Assembly: GCF_006064855.1 (NCBI RefSeq)
Contig: NZ_CP040753.1
Span: forward strand, 1,550,001 to 1,614,000
Source of the DNA: Sulfitobacter sp. BSw21498
GTDB lineage: Bacteria > Pseudomonadota > Alphaproteobacteria > Rhodobacterales > Rhodobacteraceae
Reading direction: 5' to 3'
Length of the DNA: 64,000 bases
Shown: one piece after another, positions 1 through 9,185 of the stretch
How positions within the stretch are numbered: the stretch's first letter is position 1
How the letters are laid out: each line of letters opens with the position of its first letter
Notes under the pieces: model-generated
Databases searched by the model: none
Told to the model about the DNA's origin: nothing
What the model saw: only the letters and a program-made list of their open reading frames with translations
Position numbers and translations under genes: made by a program

Positions 1-53
1 AAAACGTGCCCCGTTGCGCAATGTCGACCCAAACCAAATTGCGAGGACGCGGC

Positions 54-1133
54 ATGGGCCTGCCAATCAGAGATCAGATGAAATACTGGGGCATCGCAGG
101 GGCGGTCTTTCTTGTTGTCTTGTGGTTCACCGGCGACATACTGCTGCCGTTTCTGATCGGCGCGGCGATTGCCTATTTCCTTGACCCCGTAGCTGACCGG
201 CTGGAAGCACTCGGCTTGACCCGCGCGATGGCCACGATGGTGATCACGCTGATGGCACTGCTGATCTTTGTGCTGATGGCGCTTCTGGTGATCCCCGCGC
301 TGATCAACCAAGCCGTGAACCTGATAGAGGTCGCGCCCCAGCTGGCGCGCAATTTCACCAACTTCCTGACCGAACGCTTTCCCACGCTGCTGGTCGAAGG
401 ATCGACGCTGCGCAGTTCGATCAACTCTATCGGGTCCACCATTCAGGAACGCGGCGGAGAGTTTCTGAACACCGCGATCGCCTCCGCTGCGACAGTGCTG
501 AACGTGCTGCTTTTGTTTGTGATCGTGCCGGTGGTTGCGGTCTATCTGCTGCTGGACTGGGACCGGATGGTTGGCCGCATCGACCAGTTATTGCCACGCG
601 ACCACGCGCCAGTGATCCGCCGGCTTGCACGTGATATCGACCGCACGCTGGCAGGTTTCATTCGTGGCATGGGGACGGTCTGTCTGATTCTAGGCACCTA
701 TTACGCCATTGCCTTGATGTTGGTGGGGCTGCAATTTGGTCTTGTGGTTGGCTTTATCGCCGGTCTGGTCACTTTTATTCCCTATCTCGGGGCTGTTCTG
801 GGCGGCGCGCTGGCCATCGGTCTGGCGCTGTTTCAATTCTGGGGGGATTGGTTCTCTATCGGGATGGTCGCGGGTATCTTTGTGCTGGGCCAAATGATCG
901 AGGGCAATCTGCTCACGCCTAAACTGGTCGGCAACTCGGTCGGGCTGCATCCGGTCTGGCTGATCCTCGCGCTGTCGGTCTTTGGCTCGCTGTTCGGGTT
1001 TGTCGGCATGCTGGCCGCCGTCCCCATCGCCGCCGCCCTTGGGGTGATCGCGCGGTTCGCAACAGAGCAATACGTCGAAAGCTCGCTCTATCAGGGCACG
1101 CAACGATCGACTTTGGACGAAACGGCGGACTGA
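54..1133 (+). CDS. AI-2E family (PerM-type) membrane permease
   Basis: A 359-residue polytopic inner-membrane protein of the AI-2E/PerM exporter family. Members are proposed to move small molecules or ions, and the substrate cannot be read from the sequence. Hydrophobic segments lie near residues 10-45, 60-90, 150-175 and in several helices of the second half. Two family hallmarks are visible in the second half: IPYLGAVLGG and the stretch GNLLTPKLVG followed by VGLHP. I chose the ATG at 54 because GAGGA (43-47) sits six bases before it. In-frame GTG 6 and ATG 21 lack such a site and would add a basic leader. It is followed after four bases by the HdaA-like gene, so the two are probably co-transcribed, an order common in alphaproteobacteria. 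Confidence 0.88.
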   Translation: MGLPIRDQMKYWGIAGAVFLVVLWFTGDILLPFLIGAAIAYFLDPVADRLEALGLTRAMATMVITLMALLIFVLMALLVIPALINQAVNLIEVAPQLARNFTNFLTERFPTLLVEGSTLRSSINSIGSTIQERGGEFLNTAIASAATVLNVLLLFVIVPVVAVYLLLDWDRMVGRIDQLLPRDHAPVIRRLARDIDRTLAGFIRGMGTVCLILGTYYAIALMLVGLQFGLVVGFIAGLVTFIPYLGAVLGGALAIGLALFQFWGDWFSIGMVAGIFVLGQMIEGNLLTPKLVGNSVGLHPVWLILALSVFGSLFGFVGMLAAVPIAAALGVIARFATEQYVESSLYQGTQRSTLDETAD

Positions 1134-1137
1134 TAGC

Positions 1138-1821
1138 ATGGCACAACAGCTTGGACTTGACCTTCCCAGTCGCCCCGCACTGGGACGGGACGACTTTTTT
1201 GTCGCCCCGTCAAACGCGATTGCAGTGGCCATGATCGAAGGCTGGCAGGCGTGGGCCGGCCGCAAGCTGGTGCTGACCGGCCCATCCGGATCGGGCAAGA
1301 CCCATCTGACACATGTCTGGGCCAACCTGTCGGGCGCACAGATCATCGACGCGGCCGATATTGCCACGGCAGATATCCCCGCGCTGGCGCAGGGGCCTTT
1401 GGCGGTTGAAAACATCCCCGCAATCGCCGGCGACACCACCGCCGAGACAAATCTTTTCCACCTGCATAATCTGGCGCTGGCCGAGGGTCACAGCCTGCTG
1501 CTGACCGGCGCGCCCGCGGTGCCCCACTGGGGGCTGCACCTGCCCGACCTCACCAGCCGTATGCGCGCTGCCACCGCTGCAGCGCTTGAAGCGCCCGATG
1601 ACAGCTTGCTGACGGCAGTTATGGCCAAGCTGCTCGCCGACCGGCAGCTGACACCAAAACCCGATGTGATCCCCTATCTGCTGCTGCGGATGGACCGGTC
1701 ATTTGCAGCGGCGGGCGATCTGGTGGCTGCGCTGGATGCCGCCAGTCTGGCCCTACAAAGGCCGGTGACACGCACACTCGCGGCACAAGTGCTGGACAAT
1801 GGGATTTCCGCTGCGCGATAG
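1138..1821 (+). CDS. hdaA: DnaA-related regulatory inactivator (HdaA/Hda family)
   Basis: A 227-residue AAA+ protein equivalent to the ATPase part of DnaA without the C-terminal DNA-binding domain. Hda-type proteins bind the sliding clamp and stimulate ATP hydrolysis by DnaA, preventing re-initiation. The N-terminus carries QLGLDL (residues 4-9), matching a clamp-binding motif. The Walker A loop is GPSGSGKT (48-55). The Walker B region reads AVENIPAIAGD, with Glu where DnaA has Asp, and LPDLTSRM plus RMDRSF follow as in E. coli Hda. Length and motif order fit Hda rather than full DnaA. It starts four bases after the permease stop and precedes ppk1. Confidence 0.85.
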   Translation: MAQQLGLDLPSRPALGRDDFFVAPSNAIAVAMIEGWQAWAGRKLVLTGPSGSGKTHLTHVWANLSGAQIIDAADIATADIPALAQGPLAVENIPAIAGDTTAETNLFHLHNLALAEGHSLLLTGAPAVPHWGLHLPDLTSRMRAATAAALEAPDDSLLTAVMAKLLADRQLTPKPDVIPYLLLRMDRSFAAAGDLVAALDAASLALQRPVTRTLAAQVLDNGISAAR

Positions 1822-1873
1822 TCTTGGTGAATTGCGTCACAAACCCATTACAATCCAACGCCATAAGGCCGTC

Positions 1874-4048
1874 ATGACAAACGCTGACTTTCTCGAATCC
1901 GCCTTCGTACCGGCCCAAGATATGCCCGAACTGGATATCACCGGACCGGGTCGCTTTTACAACCGCGAGCTCAGCTGGCTCGGGTTCAACTGGCGTGTGC
2001 TGGAAGAGGCCAAGAACCCCCGCGTGCCGCTGCTGGAACGGCTGCGCTTTTTGTCGATCTCGGCGGGCAATCTGGATGAATTCTATACCGTGCGCGTCGC
2101 TGGTCTGCGCGAGCTGGCACAGGCGGGCAACACCACGCCCGCCAGCGACGGGCTGACCCCTGCGCAACAGCTGGTGCTGATCAATGAAGACGCGCGCCGG
2201 CTGATGACCGAACAGCAAAATGTCCTGGTCGATCTGATGTCAAGGATGGACGAACAGAACATCATGCTTGAACGCGCCGCTGATCTGGACGAGGCCGACC
2301 TGGCCTATCTGGATGATGTGTTCTTGCACCGGGTCTTTGCCGTACTGACCCCGCTGGCCGTCGATCCGGCACACCCTTTCCCGTTCATTCCCAACACCGG
2401 CTATGCGCTGGCGTTGCAATTGGAACGCACCAGCGACAAGCGCCCCTTGCAAGCCTTGCTGCCAATTCCGGCGCAGATCGACCGCTTTGTCTCCCTGCCT
2501 GCCGCCGAAGGATCGCTGCGGTTCCTGCCGCTCGAAGATCTGCTGGTGCTCAAAATTCCAGGCCTGTTTCCGGGCTATAAGCTAAAGGCCCATTTTGAAT
2601 TTCGGGTCCTGCGTGACAGCGACCTTGAGGTCGAAGACGAAGCCGAAGACCTTGTGCGCGAATTCGAAGTCGCCCTGAAACGCCGCCGCCGCGGCGAGGT
2701 CGTGCGTCTGACCCATTCCGCCGGAGCGCCTGAAAAACTGAAATCCGTGGTCATGGCCGAATTGGCCGTGCGCCCGCAAGACGTGATAGAGCTGGACGGG
2801 ATGATCGGCATCAGCGATCTGGCGGAACTGGTGGTCGACAGCCGCCCCGATCTGCTTTGGCCGCAATTCACGCCGCGCATCCCCGAGAGGGTGACCGACC
2901 ACGAAGGCGACATGTTCGCGGCGATCCGGTCCAAGGACATGCTGCTGCACCACCCCTACGAGACGTTCGACATGGTCGTGCGCTTTCTAGCGCAGGCCGC
3001 ACGTGACCCGGATGTTGTGGCGATCAAACAGACGCTCTATCGCACCTCGCGCGACAGTCCCATCGTAGAGGCGCTGTGCGAGGCCGCCGAAGACGGGAAA
3101 TCGGTTACCGCGCTGGTCGAGCTCAAGGCACGTTTCGACGAAGCCGCCAACATCCGCCAGTCGCGCCGGTTAGAACGCGCAGGCGCGCATGTGGTCTATG
3201 GTTTTCTCGACCTTAAGACCCACGCGAAAATCTCGACTGTGGTGCGCCGCGAAGGCGATCAACTGGTCACCTATACCCACTATGGCACCGGCAACTACCA
3301 CCCGATCACCGCGCGCATTTATACTGATCTGTCGCTGTTCACCTGCGACCAGAAGCTGGGCCGCGATGCAACCAAAGTGTTCAACTACCTGTCAGGCTAC
3401 GCGCAGCCCGACACGCTGGACAATCTTGCGATATCGCCCATCACGCTGAAACCGCGCCTGCTGGCCATGATCGCCGCCGAAGCCGAATATGCCGCAGCAG
3501 GCAAACCGGCAGAAATCTGGGCCAAGATGAACTCCGTCGTCGATGCGGATGTGATCGACGCACTTTATGCGGCATCGCAGGCAGGGGTAAAAATCAGCCT
3601 CGTGATCCGCGGCATCTGCGGGTTGCGCCCCGGCATCAAGGGCCTGTCCGAGAACATCCGCGTGAAATCCATCGTCGGGCGTTTTCTGGAACATTCGCGC
3701 ATCGTCTGCTTTGGCAATGGCCACGGGCTACCGCATAAAAAGTCGCGGGTTTTCATGTCATCTGCTGACTGGATGGGGCGCAACCTGACCCGGCGTGTCG
3801 AAACACTGGTCGAGATTGAAAACCCCACCGTCAAGGCGCAGATCACCAGTCAGGTGATGGCGGCCAATCTGGCAGATGTGGCCCAAAGCTGGGTCATGTC
3901 GCCCGATGGAAGTTTTTCACGCCCCGAAATTGCCGACGGCACCTTTGCGTTCAACTGCCACCGCTTCTTCATGGAAAACCCCTCCCTCTCGGGGCGCGGC
4001 ACGGCGGGGGCGTCCGACGTTCCGAAACTGACCCATACCGAAGACTGA
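1874..4048 (+). CDS. ppk1: Polyphosphate kinase 1
   Basis: A 724-residue polyphosphate kinase that reversibly transfers the terminal phosphate of ATP to polyphosphate. The N-terminal domain starts with FYNRELSWLGFNWRVLEEA, a strong family signature. The autophosphorylated histidine is expected at His469 in HYGTGNYHP, and a second conserved histidine at His607 in LEHSRIVCFGNG. Both PLD-like catalytic halves are intact, and the length is close to the roughly 690-720 residues usual in the family. I start at ATG 1874 (MTNADFLESA); the frame opens 75 bases earlier, but that would overlap the preceding gene and add a sequence without family likeness. The exopolyphosphatase gene follows 183 bases downstream, so synthesis and breakdown of polyphosphate are encoded together. 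Confidence 0.96.
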   Translation: MTNADFLESAFVPAQDMPELDITGPGRFYNRELSWLGFNWRVLEEAKNPRVPLLERLRFLSISAGNLDEFYTVRVAGLRELAQAGNTTPASDGLTPAQQLVLINEDARRLMTEQQNVLVDLMSRMDEQNIMLERAADLDEADLAYLDDVFLHRVFAVLTPLAVDPAHPFPFIPNTGYALALQLERTSDKRPLQALLPIPAQIDRFVSLPAAEGSLRFLPLEDLLVLKIPGLFPGYKLKAHFEFRVLRDSDLEVEDEAEDLVREFEVALKRRRRGEVVRLTHSAGAPEKLKSVVMAELAVRPQDVIELDGMIGISDLAELVVDSRPDLLWPQFTPRIPERVTDHEGDMFAAIRSKDMLLHHPYETFDMVVRFLAQAARDPDVVAIKQTLYRTSRDSPIVEALCEAAEDGKSVTALVELKARFDEAANIRQSRRLERAGAHVVYGFLDLKTHAKISTVVRREGDQLVTYTHYGTGNYHPITARIYTDLSLFTCDQKLGRDATKVFNYLSGYAQPDTLDNLAISPITLKPRLLAMIAAEAEYAAAGKPAEIWAKMNSVVDADVIDALYAASQAGVKISLVIRGICGLRPGIKGLSENIRVKSIVGRFLEHSRIVCFGNGHGLPHKKSRVFMSSADWMGRNLTRRVETLVEIENPTVKAQITSQVMAANLADVAQSWVMSPDGSFSRPEIADGTFAFNCHRFFMENPSLSGRGTAGASDVPKLTHTED

Positions 4049-4051
4049 CCG

Positions 4052-4086
4052 CTTCATTTTGCCCCTGTAAACTCTCGCCGAAGGCG
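4052..4086 (+). repeat. Intergenic repeat, subtype B
   Basis: Starts CTTCATTTTGCCCC and continues to CTCGCCGAAGGCG, three bases after the ppk1 stop. Near-copies occur at 39881 and 49919. Its right half CTCGCCGAAGGC is identical to that of the subtype A copy at 46550-46587, so the two subtypes look related. The inverted bases around CGCC/GGCG could form a small hairpin. Confidence 0.6.
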
Positions 4087-4231
4087 CATCTATCCGCCCG
4101 CGTTGTCGCTGGCGATTATACACCCTCGATCCCTTTGGGTTTTTCAGCCGCCTGCCCGTGTTAGCGATTGACGTAGCAGTCCGGCTGGGCCACCTTGCCC
4201 CCCCAAGACCAAAGCCCCCGCAGGAGCGTTC

Positions 4232-5806
4232 GTGGCAGATAGAACCGACACCCCTCCGCCCTCTCCCGTCCCTGAAACGGGCGTCGCTGATTTAGGCTTG
4301 TTCGGAAAACCCCTGTTTCTTGACCCTTCGGCCCGCGCGCTGGCGCGTGTCGGTGTGGTGGATGTGGGGTCGAACTCTGTCCGCTTGGTCGTCTTTGACG
4401 GGGCCGCGCGATCACCTGCGTACTTCTATAACGAAAAGATCATGTGTGCGCTTGGGGCCGGCATGGCCGAAACCGGTCATCTGTCCCCCGTCGGGCGGGT
4501 CCGGGCGCTTTCAGCCATGCGACGTTTCAGCAAACTGGCCCAAAGCATGGGCCTGTCCGAGCTGACCGTTGTGGCCACCGCCGCGGTGCGTGACGCCAGC
4601 GACGGACGCGACTTTTGCGACGAGGTCCAGCGCGAGACGGGCCTGAAAATATGGGTTATCGACGGCGAAGAAGAGGCACGGCTGTCCGCACAGGGCGTCC
4701 TGCTGGGCTGGCCCGGTGCCTATGGGTTGGTCTGTGACATCGGTGGATCCTCGATGGAGCTGGCCGAGATTTCCGGCGGGCGTGTGGGCAAACGTGTGAC
4801 CTCCGCGCTTGGTCCATTGAAACTGCGTGACATCAAGGGCGCGGCCAAGGCGCGTCAGGCCCAGATCAAGACCGTGATCGAAGGGCTGGCGGAAAAGATG
4901 GGCGCACAGCGCGACCGTCTGTTTCTGGTCGGCGGGTCATGGCGTGCGATTGCGCGGATCGACATGGTGCGCCGCGGCTATCCGCTGCACGTGCTGCATG
5001 AGTACCGTATGACGCCCACATCGGTGCGCGAAACGGTCAAGCACATCCAGTCCAGCGACCACGAAGAACTGCGCAAAATCAGCGGCGTATCGGCCAGCCG
5101 GATGGCGCTGGTGCCCTACGCCGCCGAAGTCCTGTCGCGGCTGGTCAAGACGTTCAAACCCAAGGATATCGCGATTTCCAGCTACGGCATCCGCGAGGGG
5201 ATGCTGTACGAGCAGATGCCGCAGCGCCTACGTGACCGTGATCCACTGATCGAAGCCTGCCGCTTTGCCGAAGCCAAAGACGCGCGGTCGCCGGGGTTCG
5301 GCAAGGCGCTGTTCGACTTTATCCTGCCGCTCTACAAATCGGCCTCGCCGCAGCGCAAACGACTGGTCAAGGCCGCCTGTCTGCTGCACGATGTCAGCTG
5401 GCGCGCGCACCCCGACTACCGCGCCGAAGTCTGCTTTGACAATGCCACCCGCGCCAATCTGGGCGGGCTGAAACATGCTGAACGGATCTATCTGGGGCTG
5501 GCATTGCTGCACCGGTATTCCAACAAGCGCGAGAACACCCGTTTCGAAGACCTCTATGAAATGGTCGACGAAAAGAGCCGCAACGAGGCAGAGATCCTGG
5601 GTAAGGCCATGCGCTTTGGCGCGATGCTTTGGATGAACCCCGAGGAAGAGCGCGGCCATCTGCGCTGGTTCCCCAAAAAGAAGCTGCTGGAACTTTGGCT
5701 GACCGACGACATGATGCCCCTGTTCGGAGAGGTCGCCGAGGCGCGGCTAAACTCGCTCGCGCTGTCGCTCGGCGCCGAGGTGCAGCTCAAGACCTGCAAA
5801 AAATAA
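4232..5806 (+). CDS. ppx: Ppx/GppA family exopolyphosphatase
   Basis: A 524-residue member of the Ppx/GppA family, which removes terminal phosphates from polyphosphate or hydrolyses pppGpp. The ASKHA-type nucleotide fold is visible as VGVVDVGSNSVRLVVFDG (about residues 40-57), VATAAVRDASDG, and the phosphate loop CDIGGSSMEL. The C-terminal half is an all-helical HD-like domain with LLHDVSW. The start is GTG 4232, with AGGAG at 4222-4226 five bases away; no ATG fits as well. It lies downstream of ppk1 on the same strand, which favours the polyphosphatase role over GppA, although the sequence does not exclude both activities. Confidence 0.92.
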   Translation: MADRTDTPPPSPVPETGVADLGLFGKPLFLDPSARALARVGVVDVGSNSVRLVVFDGAARSPAYFYNEKIMCALGAGMAETGHLSPVGRVRALSAMRRFSKLAQSMGLSELTVVATAAVRDASDGRDFCDEVQRETGLKIWVIDGEEEARLSAQGVLLGWPGAYGLVCDIGGSSMELAEISGGRVGKRVTSALGPLKLRDIKGAAKARQAQIKTVIEGLAEKMGAQRDRLFLVGGSWRAIARIDMVRRGYPLHVLHEYRMTPTSVRETVKHIQSSDHEELRKISGVSASRMALVPYAAEVLSRLVKTFKPKDIAISSYGIREGMLYEQMPQRLRDRDPLIEACRFAEAKDARSPGFGKALFDFILPLYKSASPQRKRLVKAACLLHDVSWRAHPDYRAEVCFDNATRANLGGLKHAERIYLGLALLHRYSNKRENTRFEDLYEMVDEKSRNEAEILGKAMRFGAMLWMNPEEERGHLRWFPKKKLLELWLTDDMMPLFGEVAEARLNSLALSLGAEVQLKTCKK

Positions 5807-5833
5807 AATGCTGATCAGAGCCGGATCGACCGC

Positions 5834-6238
5834 TCACAGGTCGAACTGTGGCACCTCGTCCAGATAGATCGCCGGCGGTGCGGGCGCGTCGTTTGGCGTT
5901 TCGTCTTCCGGCTCTGGGTCTGTTTTGCGGCGGATCACGATATCACCATTGGGCATCTTTTGGGGCGGCTCGTAGACGCTCCAATCTTCGACCTCATCCA
6001 GCAAATCGGTCAAGGCGGGCCCCATCTCGGAGACGAAATTGCGCAATGCGGGGCTGGCCTTGCGGCCCCAATCGCTGAGCCCGTCCAGCGCGGGGGCCAT
6101 CTCTTTTTTCATGCCGTCAAAGAAATTTCTGGCCCCGCGTTCCATCAAAGAAAAGCCGGAGGTATCGTTGTCATTTTCCTGTGCCAGCGCAAAACCGGAC
6201 AGACAAATCAGGGTGGTGGTCAAAAGAAACTGTCTCAT
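5834..6238 (-). CDS. Small secreted protein of unknown function
   Basis: 134 residues. The first 19 form a signal peptide ending in FALA before QEND. The mature part is acidic, with an amphipathic stretch LMERGARNFFDGMKKE, repeats of G-P-A-L (SEMGPALTDLL, MAPALDGL), and a proline- and acid-rich tail. From memory, similar proteins in Rhodobacteraceae are sometimes labelled AAA+ family ATPase, but no P-loop or Walker motif is visible, so that name should not be used. It is the last gene of a minus-strand run, 54 bases after the EEP hydrolase, and is convergent with ppx. The repeated amphipathic helices suggest a periplasmic helical protein; no function is proposed. Confidence 0.75.
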   Translation of the reverse strand: MRQFLLTTTLICLSGFALAQENDNDTSGFSLMERGARNFFDGMKKEMAPALDGLSDWGRKASPALRNFVSEMGPALTDLLDEVEDWSVYEPPQKMPNGDIVIRRKTDPEPEDETPNDAPAPPAIYLDEVPQFDL

Positions 6239-6292
6239 ACATCAGACACTGCCCTATTTCCTGACATGAGGAAAGCGGCATTAAAGGGCCGC

Positions 6293-7306
6293 TCAGAGCG
6301 CGAGATCAATCGTCACTGGAAAGTGATCCGACGCCGTGATCAATGCATCGCGCAAACCTGCATCGGCCCAGCATTCCGGATCGTCCATCGGGTGCCAGAT
6401 ACGCCACTGGGGGTGGTGCGCGGTCAGGGCCGGGCTGATCATGATGTAATCCAGCAGCGCCTGAAGATAGCGTTTCTCGGGCGCGATCCAAAAGCGCGAG
6501 GTCGTGGGCATCGCCCCAATCCGCTGCCCCAACGCACGGGTTGCATGTGGGTCGACCAAAGCCCGATCCTGCCTGTGCCCCATCACGATCTCTACCGAGG
6601 ACCGCCCGAAAAGATCCTCGAAACTGTCCAGCCCGGGCCCGTCGTTCAGATCGCCCAGAACCATCAACGGGGTGCCCGCGTCCAGCTGCGCATCAATCCG
6701 ACGTCGCAGCCAGACCGCCTGTGCCAGTTGTTTGCGCCGGCTTGCGATCCCGATGCGCAGCGCATCTTGCGGCGTCTTGGCCCCATGCGGTGCTTTGGAT
6801 TTCAGATGCGCACCGATCATATGAAAAGCGACCCCGTCACGGGTCACGATATCCAGCTCAAGCGGCGGCTTAGAGAAGACCACGTGATCCTCGCGCGCGT
6901 CGATATCCAGATCAATATCAAAGGTGCCATCGAACCGCGGGGCCTGCCCCCGCCCGACCGTCCCGCCGGGTGCATGAGTGGCCGTCAGCTTGTCGGGATC
7001 AAATAACAGCGCGATTTCCTGCTGGGTATCATTGGCAAAACCGATCAGCGCCTTGCGCGTGCGCAAATTAAAATGCGCGGCAAAACGTTCCAGCGCAGCC
7101 ACCGTCCCGCGTTTGCGGCTTTGATCCGGGGCCTCGATCACCATCACGGCATCGGCGTCCAAGGCACGAAACACAGCGCCCAAAGCCTGCGCCTGCTGCG
7201 CACGGGTAATATCGTGGCGGGCCGACCAGCCGTCGTCCAGCAGCAGCTGGTCATTGTCGTCAAACAAACCGGTGAACCATTCGACATTATAGGTCGCGAT
7301 CCGCAT
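6293..7306 (-). CDS. Endonuclease/exonuclease/phosphatase (EEP) family hydrolase
   Basis: A 337-residue EEP-superfamily protein, a metal-dependent phosphodiesterase fold shared by nucleases and phosphatases. The N-terminal strand TYNVEWF supplies the metal-binding Asn and Glu. LGDLNDGPG supplies the catalytic Asp-Asn pair, and ASDHFPVTIDL at the C-terminus supplies the terminal Asp-His. No signal peptide is visible, so it is probably cytoplasmic. The start at 7306 overlaps the stop of the upstream J-domain gene by one base (TAATG), indicating translational coupling; the frame extends ten codons upstream, but that would run into the neighbour. The substrate (DNA, RNA or a phosphoester) cannot be told. 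Confidence 0.85.
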   Translation of the reverse strand: MRIATYNVEWFTGLFDDNDQLLLDDGWSARHDITRAQQAQALGAVFRALDADAVMVIEAPDQSRKRGTVAALERFAAHFNLRTRKALIGFANDTQQEIALLFDPDKLTATHAPGGTVGRGQAPRFDGTFDIDLDIDAREDHVVFSKPPLELDIVTRDGVAFHMIGAHLKSKAPHGAKTPQDALRIGIASRRKQLAQAVWLRRRIDAQLDAGTPLMVLGDLNDGPGLDSFEDLFGRSSVEIVMGHRQDRALVDPHATRALGQRIGAMPTTSRFWIAPEKRYLQALLDYIMISPALTAHHPQWRIWHPMDDPECWADAGLRDALITASDHFPVTIDLAL

Positions 7307-7986
7307 TACCGCGCCTTGCCTGACCAGGTCTCCCATGCGCGGTTGATGTCGATCATGCGTTTTTCGGCCATCGCCACGGCCTCTTGTGGCAGACCGCGTG
7401 CAACCAGCGCGTCAGGATGATTGGCGCGCACCAGCTTGCGCCACGCAGCACGCCCCTCTTCACGCGAGGCATCGGGCGGAATGCCCAGAACCGCATGGGG
7501 CAACGGCGATGTATCGGGCACAAACCGCGCCCGAAGCGAGGCAAAGTCACTGTCATCCATCGCAAAAATCTGCGCCACCCGCACCAGAAACGCGTCTTCG
7601 TTCGGGTGGTACATGCCGTCAGCCATGGCAATGTGGAACAACCCTTCTATCAGATCATGCAGCATCTCGGGCTGATCCGCGAACATCTGCGCAATGCGCG
7701 CGGCGTAATCCTCAAAGCCGGCCACATCATGCCGCGCTAAATTGAATACCCGCGCAGCACCCTGCTGGTCGGCTTCGGCAATCTGGAACACCTCTCGAAA
7801 GGCGGTTACCTCGTCTCGGGTCACCTGCCCGTCGGCCTTGGCCATCTTGGCCCCCAGGGCAATCACGGCAATGGTAAAGGCCACCGACCTCTCGGGCGGG
7901 GTGCGCAGACGGTCGAAAACGGCCGACAGCCCCTCACCGGCGGTGAGCGCTGACAAAGCTTCGGTGATGCGTGACCAAATAGACAT
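7306..7986 (-). CDS. TerB-like / DnaJ-domain protein (DjlA-like)
   Basis: A 226-residue soluble protein with a TerB-like helical region (about 30-140, e.g. IAVIALGAKMAKADGQVTRDEV and FHIAMADGMYHPNEDAFL). A C-terminal J domain (about 150-226) keeps the HPD motif in VRANHPDAL. The layout matches DjlA-type co-chaperones, but the N-terminal transmembrane helix of E. coli DjlA is missing. J domains stimulate Hsp70 ATPase, while TerB domains occur in tellurite-resistance and membrane-associated systems. I start at ATG 7986 (MSIWSRIT); the ATGs 9 or 15 bases upstream are possible. It overlaps the next gene by one base and follows the GNAT gene by 32 bases. Confidence 0.85.
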   Translation of the reverse strand: MSIWSRITEALSALTAGEGLSAVFDRLRTPPERSVAFTIAVIALGAKMAKADGQVTRDEVTAFREVFQIAEADQQGAARVFNLARHDVAGFEDYAARIAQMFADQPEMLHDLIEGLFHIAMADGMYHPNEDAFLVRVAQIFAMDDSDFASLRARFVPDTSPLPHAVLGIPPDASREEGRAAWRKLVRANHPDALVARGLPQEAVAMAEKRMIDINRAWETWSGKAR

Positions 7987-8018
7987 GACGCCCATCATAC
8001 GGGGCACCGCCAAGGAAG

Positions 8019-8504
8019 TCAGCGGGGCGACAGCATTTTCTGCATCAAAATTAGGTCAAGCTGCTGCCCGTTCTTCTGCCCGATGCGCGGCATCCTGCCC
8101 ACGTGGTCAAAGCCAAGTGCGGTATGAAACCCGACGGCACCCGGATTGGCCCCGCTGATGGCCGCCACCATGATGCGCCGCCCCTGTGCGGCTGCGGCGT
8201 CAAAGGCGGTTTGCATCAAGCCACGCCCCACGCCAGTGCCCCGCACAGAGCTGTCCAGCACGATCGAATGTTCCACCGCATCGCGGTATCCCGGCCCGCT
8301 GCGAAAGGGGCCGAAAGTCACAAACCCAACGATTCCATCAACCTCTGCGACCCAAAACTGGTCTGCACGGACAGCGATAAGATCCTCGACCTCGGCGGCC
8401 GTTTTAACATCCGTGGTAAAGGTAAACAGCGTATCGGCGATCATGCCATTCCAAAGTGCTGCCACTGCAGCCCCATCGTCACCGAACGCCGCCCGCAGGA
8501 TCAC
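8019..8504 (-). CDS. GNAT family N-acetyltransferase
   Basis: A 161-residue acetyltransferase resembling the phosphinothricin/methionine-derivative acetyltransferase branch of GNAT proteins. The acetyl-CoA pyrophosphate loop is RGTGVGRGL, preceded by the beta-strand EHSIVLDSSV. Downstream, ANPGAVGFHTALGFDHVGRM is the usual motif B region. It transfers an acetyl group from acetyl-CoA to a small amine; the acceptor is unknown. The start codon overlaps the VOC gene stop by four bases (ATGA), so translation is probably coupled. Confidence 0.88.
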   Translation of the reverse strand: MILRAAFGDDGAAVAALWNGMIADTLFTFTTDVKTAAEVEDLIAVRADQFWVAEVDGIVGFVTFGPFRSGPGYRDAVEHSIVLDSSVRGTGVGRGLMQTAFDAAAAQGRRIMVAAISGANPGAVGFHTALGFDHVGRMPRIGQKNGQQLDLILMQKMLSPR

Positions 8505-9115
8505 GCCAGCACGCCCCTGCCCACGGGGGTATCAAAGGTTGCAAACAGCCCCGGCGTTCCGGCCTCGAACACGACCCGCGCATCCACCAATAAAGGTGCC
8601 AACGCAGCCGCCAACGCCTCTGCCTGTGGATGCTGAACCGTTAATGTCACCAGTCGACAGCCCGAGCTTTCAAGCCGTTGGGTCGGATGTGCATCCCCGT
8701 CCCACTGCATCAAAGCAGGCGCGCAATTATCATACGGCAACACACCGTTTTCCGGCACGGCCATACGCCAGCTTAAATCACCGCGCTGCAACTGTACCGG
8801 CGCGCCATAGCCTTCTGGCAAAGCGTCCAGCGCCGCCTCCAGATCATCGCAGCGGCAAATCCAGTTGGACAGACGCGCCGGCCCGTTGAACCGATCCAGA
8901 TCAAACCACCTTGCATAGGCGGTCTGTGGCGCATCGGGATCAACAGCAATCGCCTCTAGATAAAGCGCATCTGACAGGCCTAACAGTTGGTTATGCGTCC
9001 CAAATACCGCATGCGCGCCACCCGATTGCAACGGGACCCCTAGCACCTGCGCGGCATAGTCTGATGCTGCCTCAAGGCTTTCGCCTGCGACTGCAAGGTG
9101 ATCCAGTTCAATCAT
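8501..9115 (-). CDS. VOC/glyoxalase-like domain protein
   Basis: A 204-residue protein starting with IELDHLAVAGESLEAASDYAAQVLGVPL, the usual opening of the vicinal oxygen chelate fold in the glyoxalase-like 3 group. It continues through LEAIAVDPDA and a second half-module. Such proteins are mostly uncharacterised and may bind a metal through His and Glu residues (His6 and Glu74 region here). It is the first gene of the minus-strand run ending at 5834, and its start lies next to an intergenic repeat (9124-9175). No substrate can be inferred. Confidence 0.8.
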   Translation of the reverse strand: MIELDHLAVAGESLEAASDYAAQVLGVPLQSGGAHAVFGTHNQLLGLSDALYLEAIAVDPDAPQTAYARWFDLDRFNGPARLSNWICRCDDLEAALDALPEGYGAPVQLQRGDLSWRMAVPENGVLPYDNCAPALMQWDGDAHPTQRLESSGCRLVTLTVQHPQAEALAAALAPLLVDARVVFEAGTPGLFATFDTPVGRGVLA

Positions 9116-9123
9116 GCTTCATG

Positions 9124-9175
9124 CTTCCAAATGGCTCAAATCCTCGGGGGAGTGTGAGGGGGTAGACAGCCCCCT
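9124..9175 (+). repeat. Intergenic repeat, subtype A, with G/C hairpin
   Basis: Begins CTTCCAAATGG, then four bases, AATCCTCGGGGG, and ends in a GGGGG...CCCCC hairpin. It lies between the mcm stop and the VOC start. Copies of the same head occur at 60790 and, reversed, at 33671 and 46587. For minus-strand transcripts the hairpin follows mcm and could help termination, although there is no clean T-run. Confidence 0.7.
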
Positions 9176-9185
9176 CGCGCCCAGC

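Noticed and set aside
5834..6238. AAA+ ATPase label for the small secreted protein
   Set aside because: No Walker A or B is present and it has a signal peptide.
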